Assembly (NCBI GenBank): GCA_036504075.1
Contig: DASXVX010000012.1
Coordinates: forward strand, 1 to 64,000
Source of the DNA: DASXVX01 sp036504075
Lineage (GTDB): Bacteria > Bacillota > Sulfobacillia > Symbiobacteriales > Symbiobacteriaceae
DNA: 64,000 nucleotides
Direction of reading: 5' to 3'
Position 1 is the first letter of the stretch. Each line of letters begins with the position of its first letter. Under the pieces are notes generated by a model. It worked only from the letters and a program-made list of their open reading frames with translations. It was not told the DNA's origin and did no database searches. A program made the position numbers and the translations under genes. This document shows positions 40,154 to 48,723 of this stretch, one piece after another.

Positions 40154-42094
40154 TCAGGCCCCGACGGCCGCCGCCCCGGGCTTGTTGCGGGTCCGCTGCA
40201 GGAAGAAGATGCCCACCAGCAGCACGATCCCGATGACGTCCGTCAGCGTGCCCGGGTCCACCAGCAGGAGGCCGGCGGCGACCAGCACCAGCCGCTCCCA
40301 CCAGAACAAGTGGCCCGACCAGTAGCCGGTCACCGCAGTCCCCAGGGCCACCATGCCCGCGATCGACGTGACCAGCATCTGCACGATGCCCAGCGGCGTC
40401 ACGTCCACCAGCACAAGGGCCGGCGAGAGCACGAACATGTAGGGAATCAGGAAGGCGCCCAGCGCCAGCTTTACCGCTTCGACGCCAGTCTTCCATGGGT
40501 TCGACCCCGCGATGGCCGCTCCGGCGTAAACCGCCAGCGCCACCGGCGGCGTGATATCAGCCACGATGCCGAAGTAGAAGACGAAGAGGTGCGCCGCGAT
40601 CGGCACCACGCCCATCTTCGTCAGGGCCGGGGCCGCCATGGTCGCCAGCACGATATACGTCGCCGTGGTCGGAATACCCATGCCCAGGACCAGCGAGGCG
40701 ATCATGGTCAGCACCAGGGCGATCCACAGGTGATTGCCCGCCATGTCCACCATGTTGCTGGAGAGCTTCAGCCCAATGCCAGTCAGCGTCACCACGCCGA
40801 CGACGATGCCGGCGGTGGCACAGGCCGCAATCACGGCCAGAGCACCCCGGGCCGCATCCTCCATGGTCTTCAGAAGGGCCGTGAACCCCATGCGGGTCTC
40901 CTTCTTGAACATGCCGAAGACCCAGGAGACCACCATGGCGTAAATGGCCGCCTTGGCGGGGCTGTAGCCGGCATCCATCATCCAGAAAATCAGGACCAGC
41001 GGAAGAATCAGGTAGCCCTGCTTCAGGATGACATCCTTCAGCTTCGGCAACTGGTCGCCCGGCAGTCCCACCAGGCCATTTTTCAAGGCCTCGAAGTGGA
41101 CCATGATGAAAATCGCCGTAAAGTAGAGAAGGGCCGGAATGGCAGCCGCCTTGGCGATTTCGATGTACGGCACGTTCAGGAATTCCACCATCACGAAGGC
41201 CGCAGCACCCATGATCGGCGGCATGATTTGCCCGCCGGTGGAGGCCGATGCTTCGACCGCCGCGGCAAACTCCGGTCGGTAACCGAGCCGCTTCATCATC
41301 GGGATGGTAAACGAGCCCGACCCCGCCGTGTTGGCGATGGAGGAGCCCGAAATGGTCCCCTCAAAAGCGCTGGAGACGACCGCCACCTTGGCCGGCCCGC
41401 CGGGCGAGCGCCCGGTGATCGCCATGGCGATGTCGATGAAGAAACCCCGAATGCCGGTCTTCTCCAGGATCTGGGCAAACAGCAGGTAGACGAAGATGAC
41501 GGTGGCCGAAACGCCGATCGGCGTGCCGAAGACGCCTTCGTTTCCCAGCCAGATGTGGTCAATTACCCGCTCATACGAGTAATTCCGGTGGCCGAACATG
41601 CCCGGCAGCACATTGCCATACAGCGCGTACGCCAGGAACGAGCCCGCCACAATCACCATCGGCCAGCCCGCCACCCGGCGGGTCGCCTCCAGCACCAGTA
41701 GAATGCCGGCGGCCCCGATCGCCAGGTCCGCAAAGGTCGCCAGACCCGATCGGTTGATCAGCTGCTCATAGAAAATCACGTTGTAAAAGCCCGCCGCCAG
41801 GCCACCAAACGACAGCACCATGTCGTACCAGGGCACATGGTTGCGAATATCGCCCCGCTTCGCCGGATAGAGGATGAAAATCATCCCCAGGGCGATGGCC
41901 AGATGCGGGGACCGCTGCAACTGTGGCGGGAACGGAATTGTCGCGGCCGTATAGACGTGGAACAAGGCCAGGGCGACGCCCATGAACGTGATCAGAACGG
42001 CCCACTTGCCGGTCAGACGCCGGTAAGCAGACTCACGGTCAATCTTAATCAGGAGTTCCTCTTCGGCAGTAATGTTCGCTGAGTGTTCCGCCAT
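40154..42094 (-). CDS. TRAP transporter fused permease (4TM-12TM), TAXI type
   Basis: A 646-residue membrane protein joining the DctQ-like small subunit (about 25-170) to the DctM-like large subunit (about 180-600). It contains SAFEGTISGSSIANTAGSGSFTIPMMK-type segments (seen in parts), ASTGGQIMPPIMGAAAFVM and MGIPTTATYIVLATMAAPAL. It imports a carboxylate, probably driven by Na+ or H+. The second of two close ATGs (42094) is chosen, six bases after GGAGGG. It overlaps the DUF1850 gene by 46 bp. Confidence 0.9.
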   Translation of the reverse strand: MAEHSANITAEEELLIKIDRESAYRRLTGKWAVLITFMGVALALFHVYTAATIPFPPQLQRSPHLAIALGMIFILYPAKRGDIRNHVPWYDMVLSFGGLAAGFYNVIFYEQLINRSGLATFADLAIGAAGILLVLEATRRVAGWPMVIVAGSFLAYALYGNVLPGMFGHRNYSYERVIDHIWLGNEGVFGTPIGVSATVIFVYLLFAQILEKTGIRGFFIDIAMAITGRSPGGPAKVAVVSSAFEGTISGSSIANTAGSGSFTIPMMKRLGYRPEFAAAVEASASTGGQIMPPIMGAAAFVMVEFLNVPYIEIAKAAAIPALLYFTAIFIMVHFEALKNGLVGLPGDQLPKLKDVILKQGYLILPLVLIFWMMDAGYSPAKAAIYAMVVSWVFGMFKKETRMGFTALLKTMEDAARGALAVIAACATAGIVVGVVTLTGIGLKLSSNMVDMAGNHLWIALVLTMIASLVLGMGIPTTATYIVLATMAAPALTKMGVVPIAAHLFVFYFGIVADITPPVALAVYAGAAIAGSNPWKTGVEAVKLALGAFLIPYMFVLSPALVLVDVTPLGIVQMLVTSIAGMVALGTAVTGYWSGHLFWWERLVLVAAGLLLVDPGTLTDVIGIVLLVGIFFLQRTRNKPGAAAVGA

Positions 42095-42567
42095 TGCCAT
42101 CCCTCCGTCAGGAGAATCAGGATGATCGGGACACGCTTCACCTCCAGGACCACCGGCCGGCCCGCACCGGCGCCGGCGACCAGATCCCACTCCAGGCCGC
42201 CGGCCTGAAGTCGATCCCGAATCGGCCCCACGCCCAGGCTCAGCCGGTCCAGTTCCAACTGGTACCCGGTGACGACCCAGCGGTCCCGCTCAATCCGCCA
42301 GACCGTCCCCTCCTCGGGGCCGGCGGGCAGGTTGGGGCCGTATGCGTCAAAGACCATCTCCAAGAGATGAATGCGCCCGTCGGGCTGGATTTCGTAAGTT
42401 TCCGAGATGGGCCGTAGCGTGACCGTATGTGTCCAGGTGAGGCGAAACTGCGCGCCGGACCCGGCCGGCACAGCCCAGAGCAGGCCCGGCCCGCGTCCGG
42501 GACTGACAGCCAGGGCCTGCACAGGCCATAAGAGGGCGACGGCCACCAGGGCCGCCGCCCCCGCCAA
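42049..42567 (-). CDS. DUF1850 domain protein
   Basis: A 172-residue protein with a hydrophobic N-terminal segment (about 1-20) and the DUF1850 core: FRLTWTHTVTLRPISETYEI and LEMVFDAYGPNLPAGPEEGT. DUF1850 genes commonly sit between TAXI binding proteins and fused TRAP permeases, as here. The domain is probably extracytoplasmic. TTG 42567 is the first usable start but has only a weak binding site. Confidence 0.82.
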   Translation of the reverse strand: MAGAAALVAVALLWPVQALAVSPGRGPGLLWAVPAGSGAQFRLTWTHTVTLRPISETYEIQPDGRIHLLEMVFDAYGPNLPAGPEEGTVWRIERDRWVVTGYQLELDRLSLGVGPIRDRLQAGGLEWDLVAGAGAGRPVVLEVKRVPIILILLTEGWQWRNTQRTLLPKRNS

Positions 42568-42577
42568 AACCCAACGT

Positions 42578-43582
42578 CTAGTTAACGTTGACGCCCTGCT
42601 CCTTCAGGTACTTGGCCGCGCCCGGATGGAACGGAATGGTGATGCCCTCGGCCGCCTTCTTCACGCCGAACTCCTTGGCCTTGGCATGTCCGATGTCGCC
42701 GTTCTTCTCGAAGAGCAGCTTGGTCATCTGGTAGACCAGGTCGCTGTTCATGTCGTCCCGGACGACGAGAATCGCCAGCACGGCCACGGTGTCGACCGCC
42801 TCGTTCATGCCCTTGTAGGTGCCCTTGGGAGCGTTAAAGCCGACGTAGAACTTGTACTCCTTCTTGACCTTCGCCAGGTCGATGGGCAGGAGCCGGATGT
42901 CGGCAGCCGTCACCACGTCCGCCAGGGAGGCGGCGGGCACGCCGGTCACCATGACCAGGGCGTCGGCGTTCTTTTCCTTGAAGGCGGTCGCGCCTTCAGC
43001 GAAGGAGATGAAAAGCGGCTCCATGTCCTTCTTGTCCTTATAGGTAAGGCCATAGGCACCGAAAATTTGCTTGGAGGCCAGTTCCGTGCCGGAACCGGGA
43101 GCGCCCACGACGACCTTCTTGCCCTTCAGGTCGGTAATGGACTTGATGGCAGAATCCGCCCGCACGACGATCTGAACCACTTCGGGATAAAGCGCACCTA
43201 TAGCGGAATAGTTGGTGTACTTCTCGTTCTTCTCGGCGAAGGCTTCCGTGCCGTTGCGGCCGTAGTCTGCCGTGTCGTTCTGAATCAGCGCCAGGTCAGC
43301 ATCACCCTTGGCCAGCATGCGAATATTGGCCACGGACGCGTTGGTTGCCTGAGCCGTTACATTGACGCCGGGAATGGACTGCCAGAGCTTGGCCATGCCG
43401 CCGCCGAGGGGATAGTAAGTGCCGCCGGTGCCGCCGGTGGCAAAAATCAGGTCGGTCTTGTCACCAGATTTCCAGGCCTTCTCTTTGGCTGAACTGGTAC
43501 CGGGCCCGGAACTCGAAGAGCAGCCAGCCAGAAGACTGAGAATCAAGAGGGCGATCAGGATGATACCGGCCCGTCTGCGCAT
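42578..43582 (-). CDS. TAXI-family TRAP solute-binding lipoprotein
   Basis: A 334-residue protein with a lipoprotein signal (LLAGC, about 17-21) and TAXI-type features: LIFATGGTGGTYYPLGGGMAKLW, LIQNDTADYG, and VVVGAPGSGTELASKQI. TAXI systems transport C4-/C5-dicarboxylates such as glutamate in some bacteria. Ligand here unknown. ATG 43582 is used, with GGGGGG upstream. First gene of the operon. Confidence 0.9.
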   Translation of the reverse strand: MRRRAGIILIALLILSLLAGCSSSSGPGTSSAKEKAWKSGDKTDLIFATGGTGGTYYPLGGGMAKLWQSIPGVNVTAQATNASVANIRMLAKGDADLALIQNDTADYGRNGTEAFAEKNEKYTNYSAIGALYPEVVQIVVRADSAIKSITDLKGKKVVVGAPGSGTELASKQIFGAYGLTYKDKKDMEPLFISFAEGATAFKEKNADALVMVTGVPAASLADVVTAADIRLLPIDLAKVKKEYKFYVGFNAPKGTYKGMNEAVDTVAVLAILVVRDDMNSDLVYQMTKLLFEKNGDIGHAKAKEFGVKKAAEGITIPFHPGAAKYLKEQGVNVN

Positions 43583-43726
43583 GTGAAACCCCCCGTAATC
43601 AGGATTATCAGGCATGGTAATGATTCGTTGGCCTTCTCAATTTACCTTCTAGTGATAATTGGTTTAGACTTCCGATATCATGTAGTTAGGTCCTTGTTAT
43701 TCATCTTTCGGCTCTCGCAAATAATC

Positions 43727-43757
43727 AGGCGGCAGCAACTCCCGGTTGCTGCCGCCT
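43727..43757 (-). terminator. Terminator after the response regulator gene
   Basis: AGGCGGCAGCAA / TTGCTGCCGCCT, a perfect 12-bp stem with seven-base loop, followed on the minus strand by GATTATTTG. Confidence 0.78.
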
Positions 43758-43782
43758 TACGTTTCCTGCCGGTACGCACAGT

Positions 43783-44412
43783 TCAAACCAGCTTATGCTG
43801 CACGGCGTAGATCGCCAGCTGGGTCCGGTCCTGAAGCTGCAGCTTCTCCAGGAGATGGCTCACGTGGGTTTTGACCGTCCGCTCGCCGATAAAGAGCTTA
43901 TCGCCGATCTCCTTGTTCGAGAGACCCTTGCCGATCAGCTGGAGCACCTCCATCTCGCGCGGGCTGATATCGTCCACGCCCCCATGGCTCTTGGGGGCAC
44001 TCAGCGCCTGCATCATGCGGGTGGCGGCCATCGGGTGCAGCGTCGGCTTGCCGGCGGCGGCATTCCGGATCGCCTGGACCAGCTCTTCTGCCGAGACGTC
44101 CTTCAGCAGGTACGAGAGCGCACCGGCTCGGATCGCCGGCATCACCCGCTCGTCGTCCGGCATGGAGGTGACGACGATGACCTTGGAGTCCGGGCTGGCG
44201 GCCTTGCAGAGCTTCGTGCCTTCGATGCCGTCCGTCCCGGGCATGATCAGATCCATGAGAATCACGTCGGGCTTCAGGCTACCGGCCAGTGCGGCGCCGG
44301 CAGCGCCGTCCCCCGCCTCCCCGACCACCTCAATGTCGCCTTCCGTGATCAGGTAGCTCTTCAGCCCTTCCCGGACCATTTTGTGGTCATCCACCAGCAT
44401 GATGCGAATCAA
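43783..44412 (-). CDS. liaR: NarL/LuxR-type response regulator, LiaR-like
   Basis: A 209-residue regulator. The receiver domain (about 1-120) has acidic DD in MLVDDHK, phosphoacceptor Asp in VILMDLIMPG, and Lys in SYLLKDVS. The LuxR-type HTH (about 145-209) has ISPREMEVLQLIGKGLSNKEI and RTVKTHVSHLLEKL. TTG 44412 follows AAGGAG at nine bases. It overlaps the kinase gene by 26 bp. The order liaF-liaS-liaR fits the cell-envelope stress module. Confidence 0.9.
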   Translation of the reverse strand: MIRIMLVDDHKMVREGLKSYLITEGDIEVVGEAGDGAAGAALAGSLKPDVILMDLIMPGTDGIEGTKLCKAASPDSKVIVVTSMPDDERVMPAIRAGALSYLLKDVSAEELVQAIRNAAAGKPTLHPMAATRMMQALSAPKSHGGVDDISPREMEVLQLIGKGLSNKEIGDKLFIGERTVKTHVSHLLEKLQLQDRTQLAIYAVQHKLV

Positions 44413-45463
44413 GTGCTTCAGCTCCTTCCGGCAGAGGCAGCATAACGGCAATTTCGGTGCCTTTTCCCTTGACGCTGCGGACCCGCAACTGGCCGCCCAG
44501 GGCCGAAACCCGTTCCTGCATGCCCGCCAGGCCCACGGCCGTCGGCCGTACGTCGGCATGGGTGTCGAAGCCCTCGCCGTCGTCCTTGATCGACAGCGTC
44601 GCCGAGCCCTCTTCGCAAGTCAGGGTCACCGTCACCGTGTGGGCATGGGCGTGCTTGCTGGCGTTGTTCAGCGCCTCCTGTGCTACCCGGAAGAGGTTTT
44701 CCGCCACAGGACCCTTGATCTGGACGCACGAATCGATCTCCAGCTCGACCTCCCAGCCTTCCTTGGCGGCGGCCGTCTTGACGTATTCCGCCAGGGCCGG
44801 GCCCAGCCCCTGCTGCTCCAGGGTGGTCGGCCGCAACTGGAGAATTAATTTGCGGGCCTCCCCGTGCGCCTGGCGGGCCAGTTCCTCCAGCGTCGCCAAC
44901 TCGGGCACCAGCTCCGCCGCATCGCCGCCCAGCTTCTCCAGCCGCCGGCGGGCGCCGGCCGCCCGCATGGAGAGGGCGAACAACTGCTGGTTCACTGTAT
45001 CATGCAAATCGCGGGCCAGCTTCGCCCGTTCTTCCAGAGCAGCCGCCCGGCCCAACTCCTCCGACATCTCCCGATTCCGCTCCGCCAGCCACTGCAGGTC
45101 ATCCACGGCTTTCTCCAGGTGGCCGGCCATTTCGTTGAGCCGCTCCTCCAGGGCGCCGATCTCATCCTGCGTGGTGACCGTGAGCCGGAAACTGAAGTCG
45201 CCCCGGGCGATGCGGCCCGCCATGTCGCCCGCCTCCCAGAGGCGCAGCTTGATCGAGCGGGCGGCGGAAAAGCCCATGAACGAACCGACGAGCCCGCCCG
45301 CCAAACCCGCGGCGATGCCGGCGCCCCACGCGGACGCCGGCGTCAGACCGGATTGAATCCCCAAAAAGTAGCCGGCCGCCACCATTCCGGAACTGAGGAG
45401 GCTGGTCGCCAGGTAAATGGCGGCCAGCTTCCACTGCAGCCCCAGGGGGCTCTGCCCGTTCAC
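44387..45463 (-). CDS. liaS: Sensor histidine kinase, LiaS-like
   Basis: A 358-residue kinase with two membrane helices (about 10-60) and almost no extracellular loop, a HAMP region (about 65-120), a HisKA_3 domain with phosphoacceptor His in ARDLHDTVNQQLFAL, and HATPase motifs FRVAQEALNNASKHA, DDGEGFD and GLAGMQERVSALGG. Such intramembrane-sensing kinases respond to cell-envelope damage. It overlaps LiaF by 4 bp. Confidence 0.92.
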   Translation of the reverse strand: MNGQSPLGLQWKLAAIYLATSLLSSGMVAAGYFLGIQSGLTPASAWGAGIAAGLAGGLVGSFMGFSAARSIKLRLWEAGDMAGRIARGDFSFRLTVTTQDEIGALEERLNEMAGHLEKAVDDLQWLAERNREMSEELGRAAALEERAKLARDLHDTVNQQLFALSMRAAGARRRLEKLGGDAAELVPELATLEELARQAHGEARKLILQLRPTTLEQQGLGPALAEYVKTAAAKEGWEVELEIDSCVQIKGPVAENLFRVAQEALNNASKHAHAHTVTVTLTCEEGSATLSIKDDGEGFDTHADVRPTAVGLAGMQERVSALGGQLRVRSVKGKGTEIAVMLPLPEGAEALDSHHAGG

Positions 45464-46203
45464 GGTACGAACCGCTGCGTGGACGGCCGCTGGACGATGC
45501 GCAGCGAGCCGATGGCGAGCCGGGCGTCAATATGGAGCTCCGTCGGCGAATCCGCCACCACCACCTGCCTGGAGAGTCCCAGGCTCAGGCCGTCCCGGCG
45601 GTCGCCCAGCACATCAAGCTCGCCGATGTTGGTCGCCGCGTCCACGTAAACCGTCACGTTATCCGGCACCCGCACGAAAATCTCGCCGATCCAGGCGCCG
45701 ACTTTAATATTGTGGACGCCCGGCGTAATGTTGGCGGTGGTCAGGTCCAGCTTCACGTCGCCGATGCCATGCTCCAGGTTCAGGTCCTTGTCCAGCAGCC
45801 AGTTGGAATTCCCGTAGCGCAGGTCGCCCACAATATGGCCTTCCGGACTCATCCGCATGTGGACGAACTTGGTCCAGCGGTTCCGCCCGAAGAGCATCCC
45901 CACGCCCACCGCCACCAGCAGCAGCGGCCAGGCCGCCGCAGCGATGTGACCACCCGTAATCGTGGTCAGGCCGGCCCCGTTCAGAATGTCGAACAGCCCA
46001 ATGCCACCGAGCCACACGCCCAGGGCGAGGGAAAACCAGGAAGTCCGGCGCAAGCCGCTCCACATGATCCCGGCGCCGGTCACCAGCAACAACACCGGCC
46101 AAAAGCGGAGGCCCAAATTATAACCAGCCATCTGGACGAGGGCAAGACCGCCCAGAATGATCAGGACAATCCCCCAGAACTGGCGCTTAAAGCTCCACAT
46201 CAC
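45460..46203 (-). CDS. liaF: LiaF-like membrane protein
   Basis: A 247-residue protein with four N-terminal helices (about 8-110: FWGIVLIILGGLALVQ, FWPVLLLVTGAGIMW and two more) and a C-terminal LiaF/toast-rack beta domain (GDLRYGNSNWLLD; GVHNIKVGAWIGEIFVRVPDNV). In Bacillus LiaF inhibits LiaS until envelope stress. GTG 46203 with AGGAG nine bases upstream. Promoter region carries the inverted repeat at 46313-46328. Confidence 0.88.
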   Translation of the reverse strand: MMWSFKRQFWGIVLIILGGLALVQMAGYNLGLRFWPVLLLVTGAGIMWSGLRRTSWFSLALGVWLGGIGLFDILNGAGLTTITGGHIAAAAWPLLLVAVGVGMLFGRNRWTKFVHMRMSPEGHIVGDLRYGNSNWLLDKDLNLEHGIGDVKLDLTTANITPGVHNIKVGAWIGEIFVRVPDNVTVYVDAATNIGELDVLGDRRDGLSLGLSRQVVVADSPTELHIDARLAIGSLRIVQRPSTQRFVP

Positions 46204-46312
46204 TGTAGTTCGCTCCTTTGTTCAGCCCGTCTAAGACGTTTCTGCGTTCCGTCTGATATGAGACTACCAGAGCCAGTGGGCTTGTCACAGGTACAGGAGT
46301 GTGAAATTCGGA

Positions 46313-46328
46313 TCGTACCTGAGTACGA
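46313..46328. promoter_or_regulatory. Inverted repeat TCGTAC-N4-GTACGA upstream of liaF
   Basis: Perfect 6-bp half sites with a four-base spacer, 110 bases before the liaF start. Its size suits a LuxR-type regulator dimer. Candidate autoregulatory operator. Confidence 0.4.
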
Positions 46329-46331
46329 TGC

Positions 46332-46368
46332 CGAAAACGGGGGAGGGGCTCGCTGCCGCCCCTCCCCC
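46332..46368 (-). terminator. Terminator after murE
   Basis: GGGGGAGGGG / CCCCTCCCCC stem with a ten-base loop, followed on the minus strand by GTTTTCGG, starting about six bases past the stop codon. Confidence 0.8.
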
Positions 46369-46373
46369 GCCGC

Positions 46374-47888
46374 TTAAGCCGTAACCCGGCGCTTCCGGGT
46401 CGGGTCGCTGAGGAGGCGGGACAGGGCCGCTTCCGCTGCCGGCACGTCGCCGTGCCAAGTAGTGGGATGCAATACCTCCAGGTCCTTCTCGTCCCCCTTG
46501 CCGGTAATCAGCACAATATCGCCGGGCGCCGCCATGTTGAAGGCGCTGGCGATGGCCTCCAGCCGGTCTTCAATAAAGTGGACCTCCACGCCGCTGCGCC
46601 GGACGCCTGCAGCGATCTCCCGGGCAATTTCGAGCGCATTCTCCGTGCGCGGGTCCTCTTCCGTAAGTACAAGCACGTCACAATAGTTGCCGGCGATGCG
46701 GCCCATGTCCGGTCGCTTGGTGTGGTCCCGGTGGCCCGCCGACCCGAAGACCATGATCGCCCGTGTCTCGGGTGACTTGATCCGGGCCACGTCCCGCAGG
46801 AGTTTCTCGAAGCCGTCGGGCGTATGGGCGTAGTCGACGACCACGGTAAAGTCCTGGCCCTGGTCCACCCGCTCGAACCGGCCCGGCGCACCCCTGGCCG
46901 TCCGCATGGCGGTAACGCCCGCAGTCATGCCGTAGCCAAGGGCCATGCCCGTGGCAATGGCCGCCAGGGCGTTGCTGACATTATACGCGCCGAAAAGATA
47001 CGGGGCCTCCACCTGCGCCTCACCCACCGGCGTCAACAATCTATAGGCGGCGCCGGAGGCCGTAAGACTGACCTCTTCCGCCCGCACGGCCGCCTCGGGG
47101 CTGAAGCCATAGGTCAACACGTTTACACCGGGGCCGCATTGTTCGGCCATGCGCGCGCCGTAAGGGTCGTCCAGGTTAATCACAGCCACAGCGCCGGGCC
47201 GCAGCATCTGGAATAGCTTCGCCTTGGCTTCGAAATACGACTCCATGTCTTTATGATAATCGAGGTGCTCATGCGTCAGGTTGGTGTAAACCGCCACGTC
47301 GAACCGGCAGTGGGCCACTCGGTGCTGCTCCAGGGCATGAGAGGTGACCTCCATGGCCACCACGTCGGCCCCCAGGCGGGCCATTTCGGCCAGCAGCCGC
47401 TGCACCACGTGGGCTTCCGGCGTCGTATAGCCGGCCTTCTCCTCCACCACGGTATTGCCGAGCATCATACCGGCGGTGCCGATGACGCCGGGGAGCCGGC
47501 CCGTCGCCTCCGCCACGGCTTTGAGCAGGTACGTGATGGTGGTCTTGCCGTTCGTGCCCGTAATCCCAACCATTTTCAGCTTCCGCGAGGGCGAGCCGTA
47601 GAATTTGTCGGCGAGCAGGCTCAGGGCATACCGGGCGTTCTCCGCCACAATGACGCCCACCCCCGGCGGCGCCGAAAACTCCCGCTCGGCTACCACAGCG
47701 ACCGCGCCGCGCGCAATCGCCTGTCCGATAAACTGGTGACCATCCACACGGGCGCCCGGAATGGAGACGAAAAGGTCACCCGGGTTCACCTGACGGGAGT
47801 CAGAGGCGATGCCCAGCACTTCCACGTCGGGCAGGTCCGGCACGGTTATGCTGTCGGCGAAAGCCGCTGCCAGTTCACTCAGCTTCAA
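46374..47888 (-). CDS. murE: MurE-type UDP-MurNAc-tripeptide ligase
   Basis: A 504-residue Mur ligase adding the third residue of the peptidoglycan stem peptide. The ATP loop is GITGTNGKTTITYLLK (about 108-123). Central motifs are AMEVTSHALEQHRV and YTNLTHEHLDYHKDMESYF. The C-terminal domain has VVDYAHTPDGFEKLL and ITGKGDEK. The substrate motif usually DNPR in diaminopimelate-adding enzymes reads EEDPRTEN here, so the amino acid added is not certain. TTG 47888 follows GGAGGG. No other mur gene is adjacent. Confidence 0.88.
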   Translation of the reverse strand: MKLSELAAAFADSITVPDLPDVEVLGIASDSRQVNPGDLFVSIPGARVDGHQFIGQAIARGAVAVVAEREFSAPPGVGVIVAENARYALSLLADKFYGSPSRKLKMVGITGTNGKTTITYLLKAVAEATGRLPGVIGTAGMMLGNTVVEEKAGYTTPEAHVVQRLLAEMARLGADVVAMEVTSHALEQHRVAHCRFDVAVYTNLTHEHLDYHKDMESYFEAKAKLFQMLRPGAVAVINLDDPYGARMAEQCGPGVNVLTYGFSPEAAVRAEEVSLTASGAAYRLLTPVGEAQVEAPYLFGAYNVSNALAAIATGMALGYGMTAGVTAMRTARGAPGRFERVDQGQDFTVVVDYAHTPDGFEKLLRDVARIKSPETRAIMVFGSAGHRDHTKRPDMGRIAGNYCDVLVLTEEDPRTENALEIAREIAAGVRRSGVEVHFIEDRLEAIASAFNMAAPGDIVLITGKGDEKDLEVLHPTTWHGDVPAAEAALSRLLSDPTRKRRVTA

Positions 47889-48134
47889 GGATATATCCCT
47901 CCACGTGCTGCTTGACCCAACTCTATCCAACGCCTACGCTTCGTATGCCGCAAGAACTTCTACAACTTGCGACAAAATCCTCCATTACGCCAGGTTGGGC
48001 ATCCAAGTACATCCTGATTTTACCAGTTCATTTCCATGCACGCCAGCGTTCTCGCTTTCCGCTTAACAGGATTTTCCACATCGATCCAGAAATTGTATGA
48101 AGGGAGATGCTGCTGTTCGGGGAGGGTCTACGCT

Positions 48135-48572
48135 GTGGGAAAATCTCTGACGCCGGGTCCGCCTTTGACCCCCGGAGATGAGTTCTGCAAATGTGAGCCG
48201 CCGACCGGCTGGGAGAACATCAAGGCGGTTGCGGCGGCTCTGGGGACGGCGGCGGTGGGCGCAGCGGCCCAGTTCGGCGTCACGCTGGCGACCGGCCGGG
48301 TCTGGGACATCTCAACGATCGCCATCGGTGGGCTCGTGGGCTGGCTGGTGCACCAGGCCGCCGGACGCCATCGCTCCGTCCTGATAGGCGCGGTTGCCGC
48401 CGGGGCGACGGCGCTGGCTTGCGGCGCCGGCTACGGCCTGCTCTGGCTGCCGTCCTTACACCGGGCGGCGGTGGCACAGGCCGTGGGCTGGTTCTACCTG
48501 CCCATGGTCGCCCTGGGCGGGTTTGTCGCCTACCGGCTGGCCGGACCCATTACTTCCAGCGAATCGCTGTAA
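48135..48572 (+). CDS. Hypothetical membrane protein, 145 residues
   Basis: GTG 48135 follows GGGGAGGG at nine bases. The N-terminus is soluble and Pro-rich with a CKCEPP motif (residues 18-23). About four hydrophobic segments follow (AVAAALGTAAVGAAAQFGV; ISTIAIGGLVGWLVHQAAG; VLIGAVAAGATALACGAGYG; LPMVALGGFVAY). No family recognised. Single-gene unit with a terminator. Confidence 0.65.
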   Translation: MGKSLTPGPPLTPGDEFCKCEPPTGWENIKAVAAALGTAAVGAAAQFGVTLATGRVWDISTIAIGGLVGWLVHQAAGRHRSVLIGAVAAGATALACGAGYGLLWLPSLHRAAVAQAVGWFYLPMVALGGFVAYRLAGPITSSESL

Positions 48573-48585
48573 CATCATCGTCCAT

Positions 48586-48626
48586 AAGCGTCTGACTTAA
48601 ACCGGTCAGGCGCTTTCTACATTTTG
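48586..48626 (+). terminator. Terminator after the 48135 gene
   Basis: AAGCGTCTGAC / GTCAGGCGCTT stem with one G-T pair, eight-base loop, then TCTACATTTT. Confidence 0.72.
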
Positions 48627-48639
48627 GCTTGAAACATAT

Positions 48640-48711
48640 CTCCCAGAATTACCGTCTAACAAGTATACCGGTGACCAGGGGCAGCATCCCCTGGTCGCCG
48701 TCTCTGGGAGG
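48640..48711 (+). promoter_or_regulatory. Structured leader sequestering the glucosaminidase ribosome binding site
   Basis: CTCCCAGA (48640-48647) pairs with TCTGGGAG (48703-48710), whose end is part of the GGAGGTGAG binding site. Inside is a perfect hairpin GACCAGGGG-CAGCAT-CCCCTGGTC (48673-48696). Closed, the structure would block translation. No known riboswitch class matches. Confidence 0.45.
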
Positions 48712-48723
48712 TGAGAACCCGGC

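Noticed and set aside
48036..48134. Longer N-terminus for the membrane protein at 48135
   Set aside because: The extension has no rib-like binding site, odd Cys-rich composition, and would run through the GGGGAGGG site used by GTG 48135.
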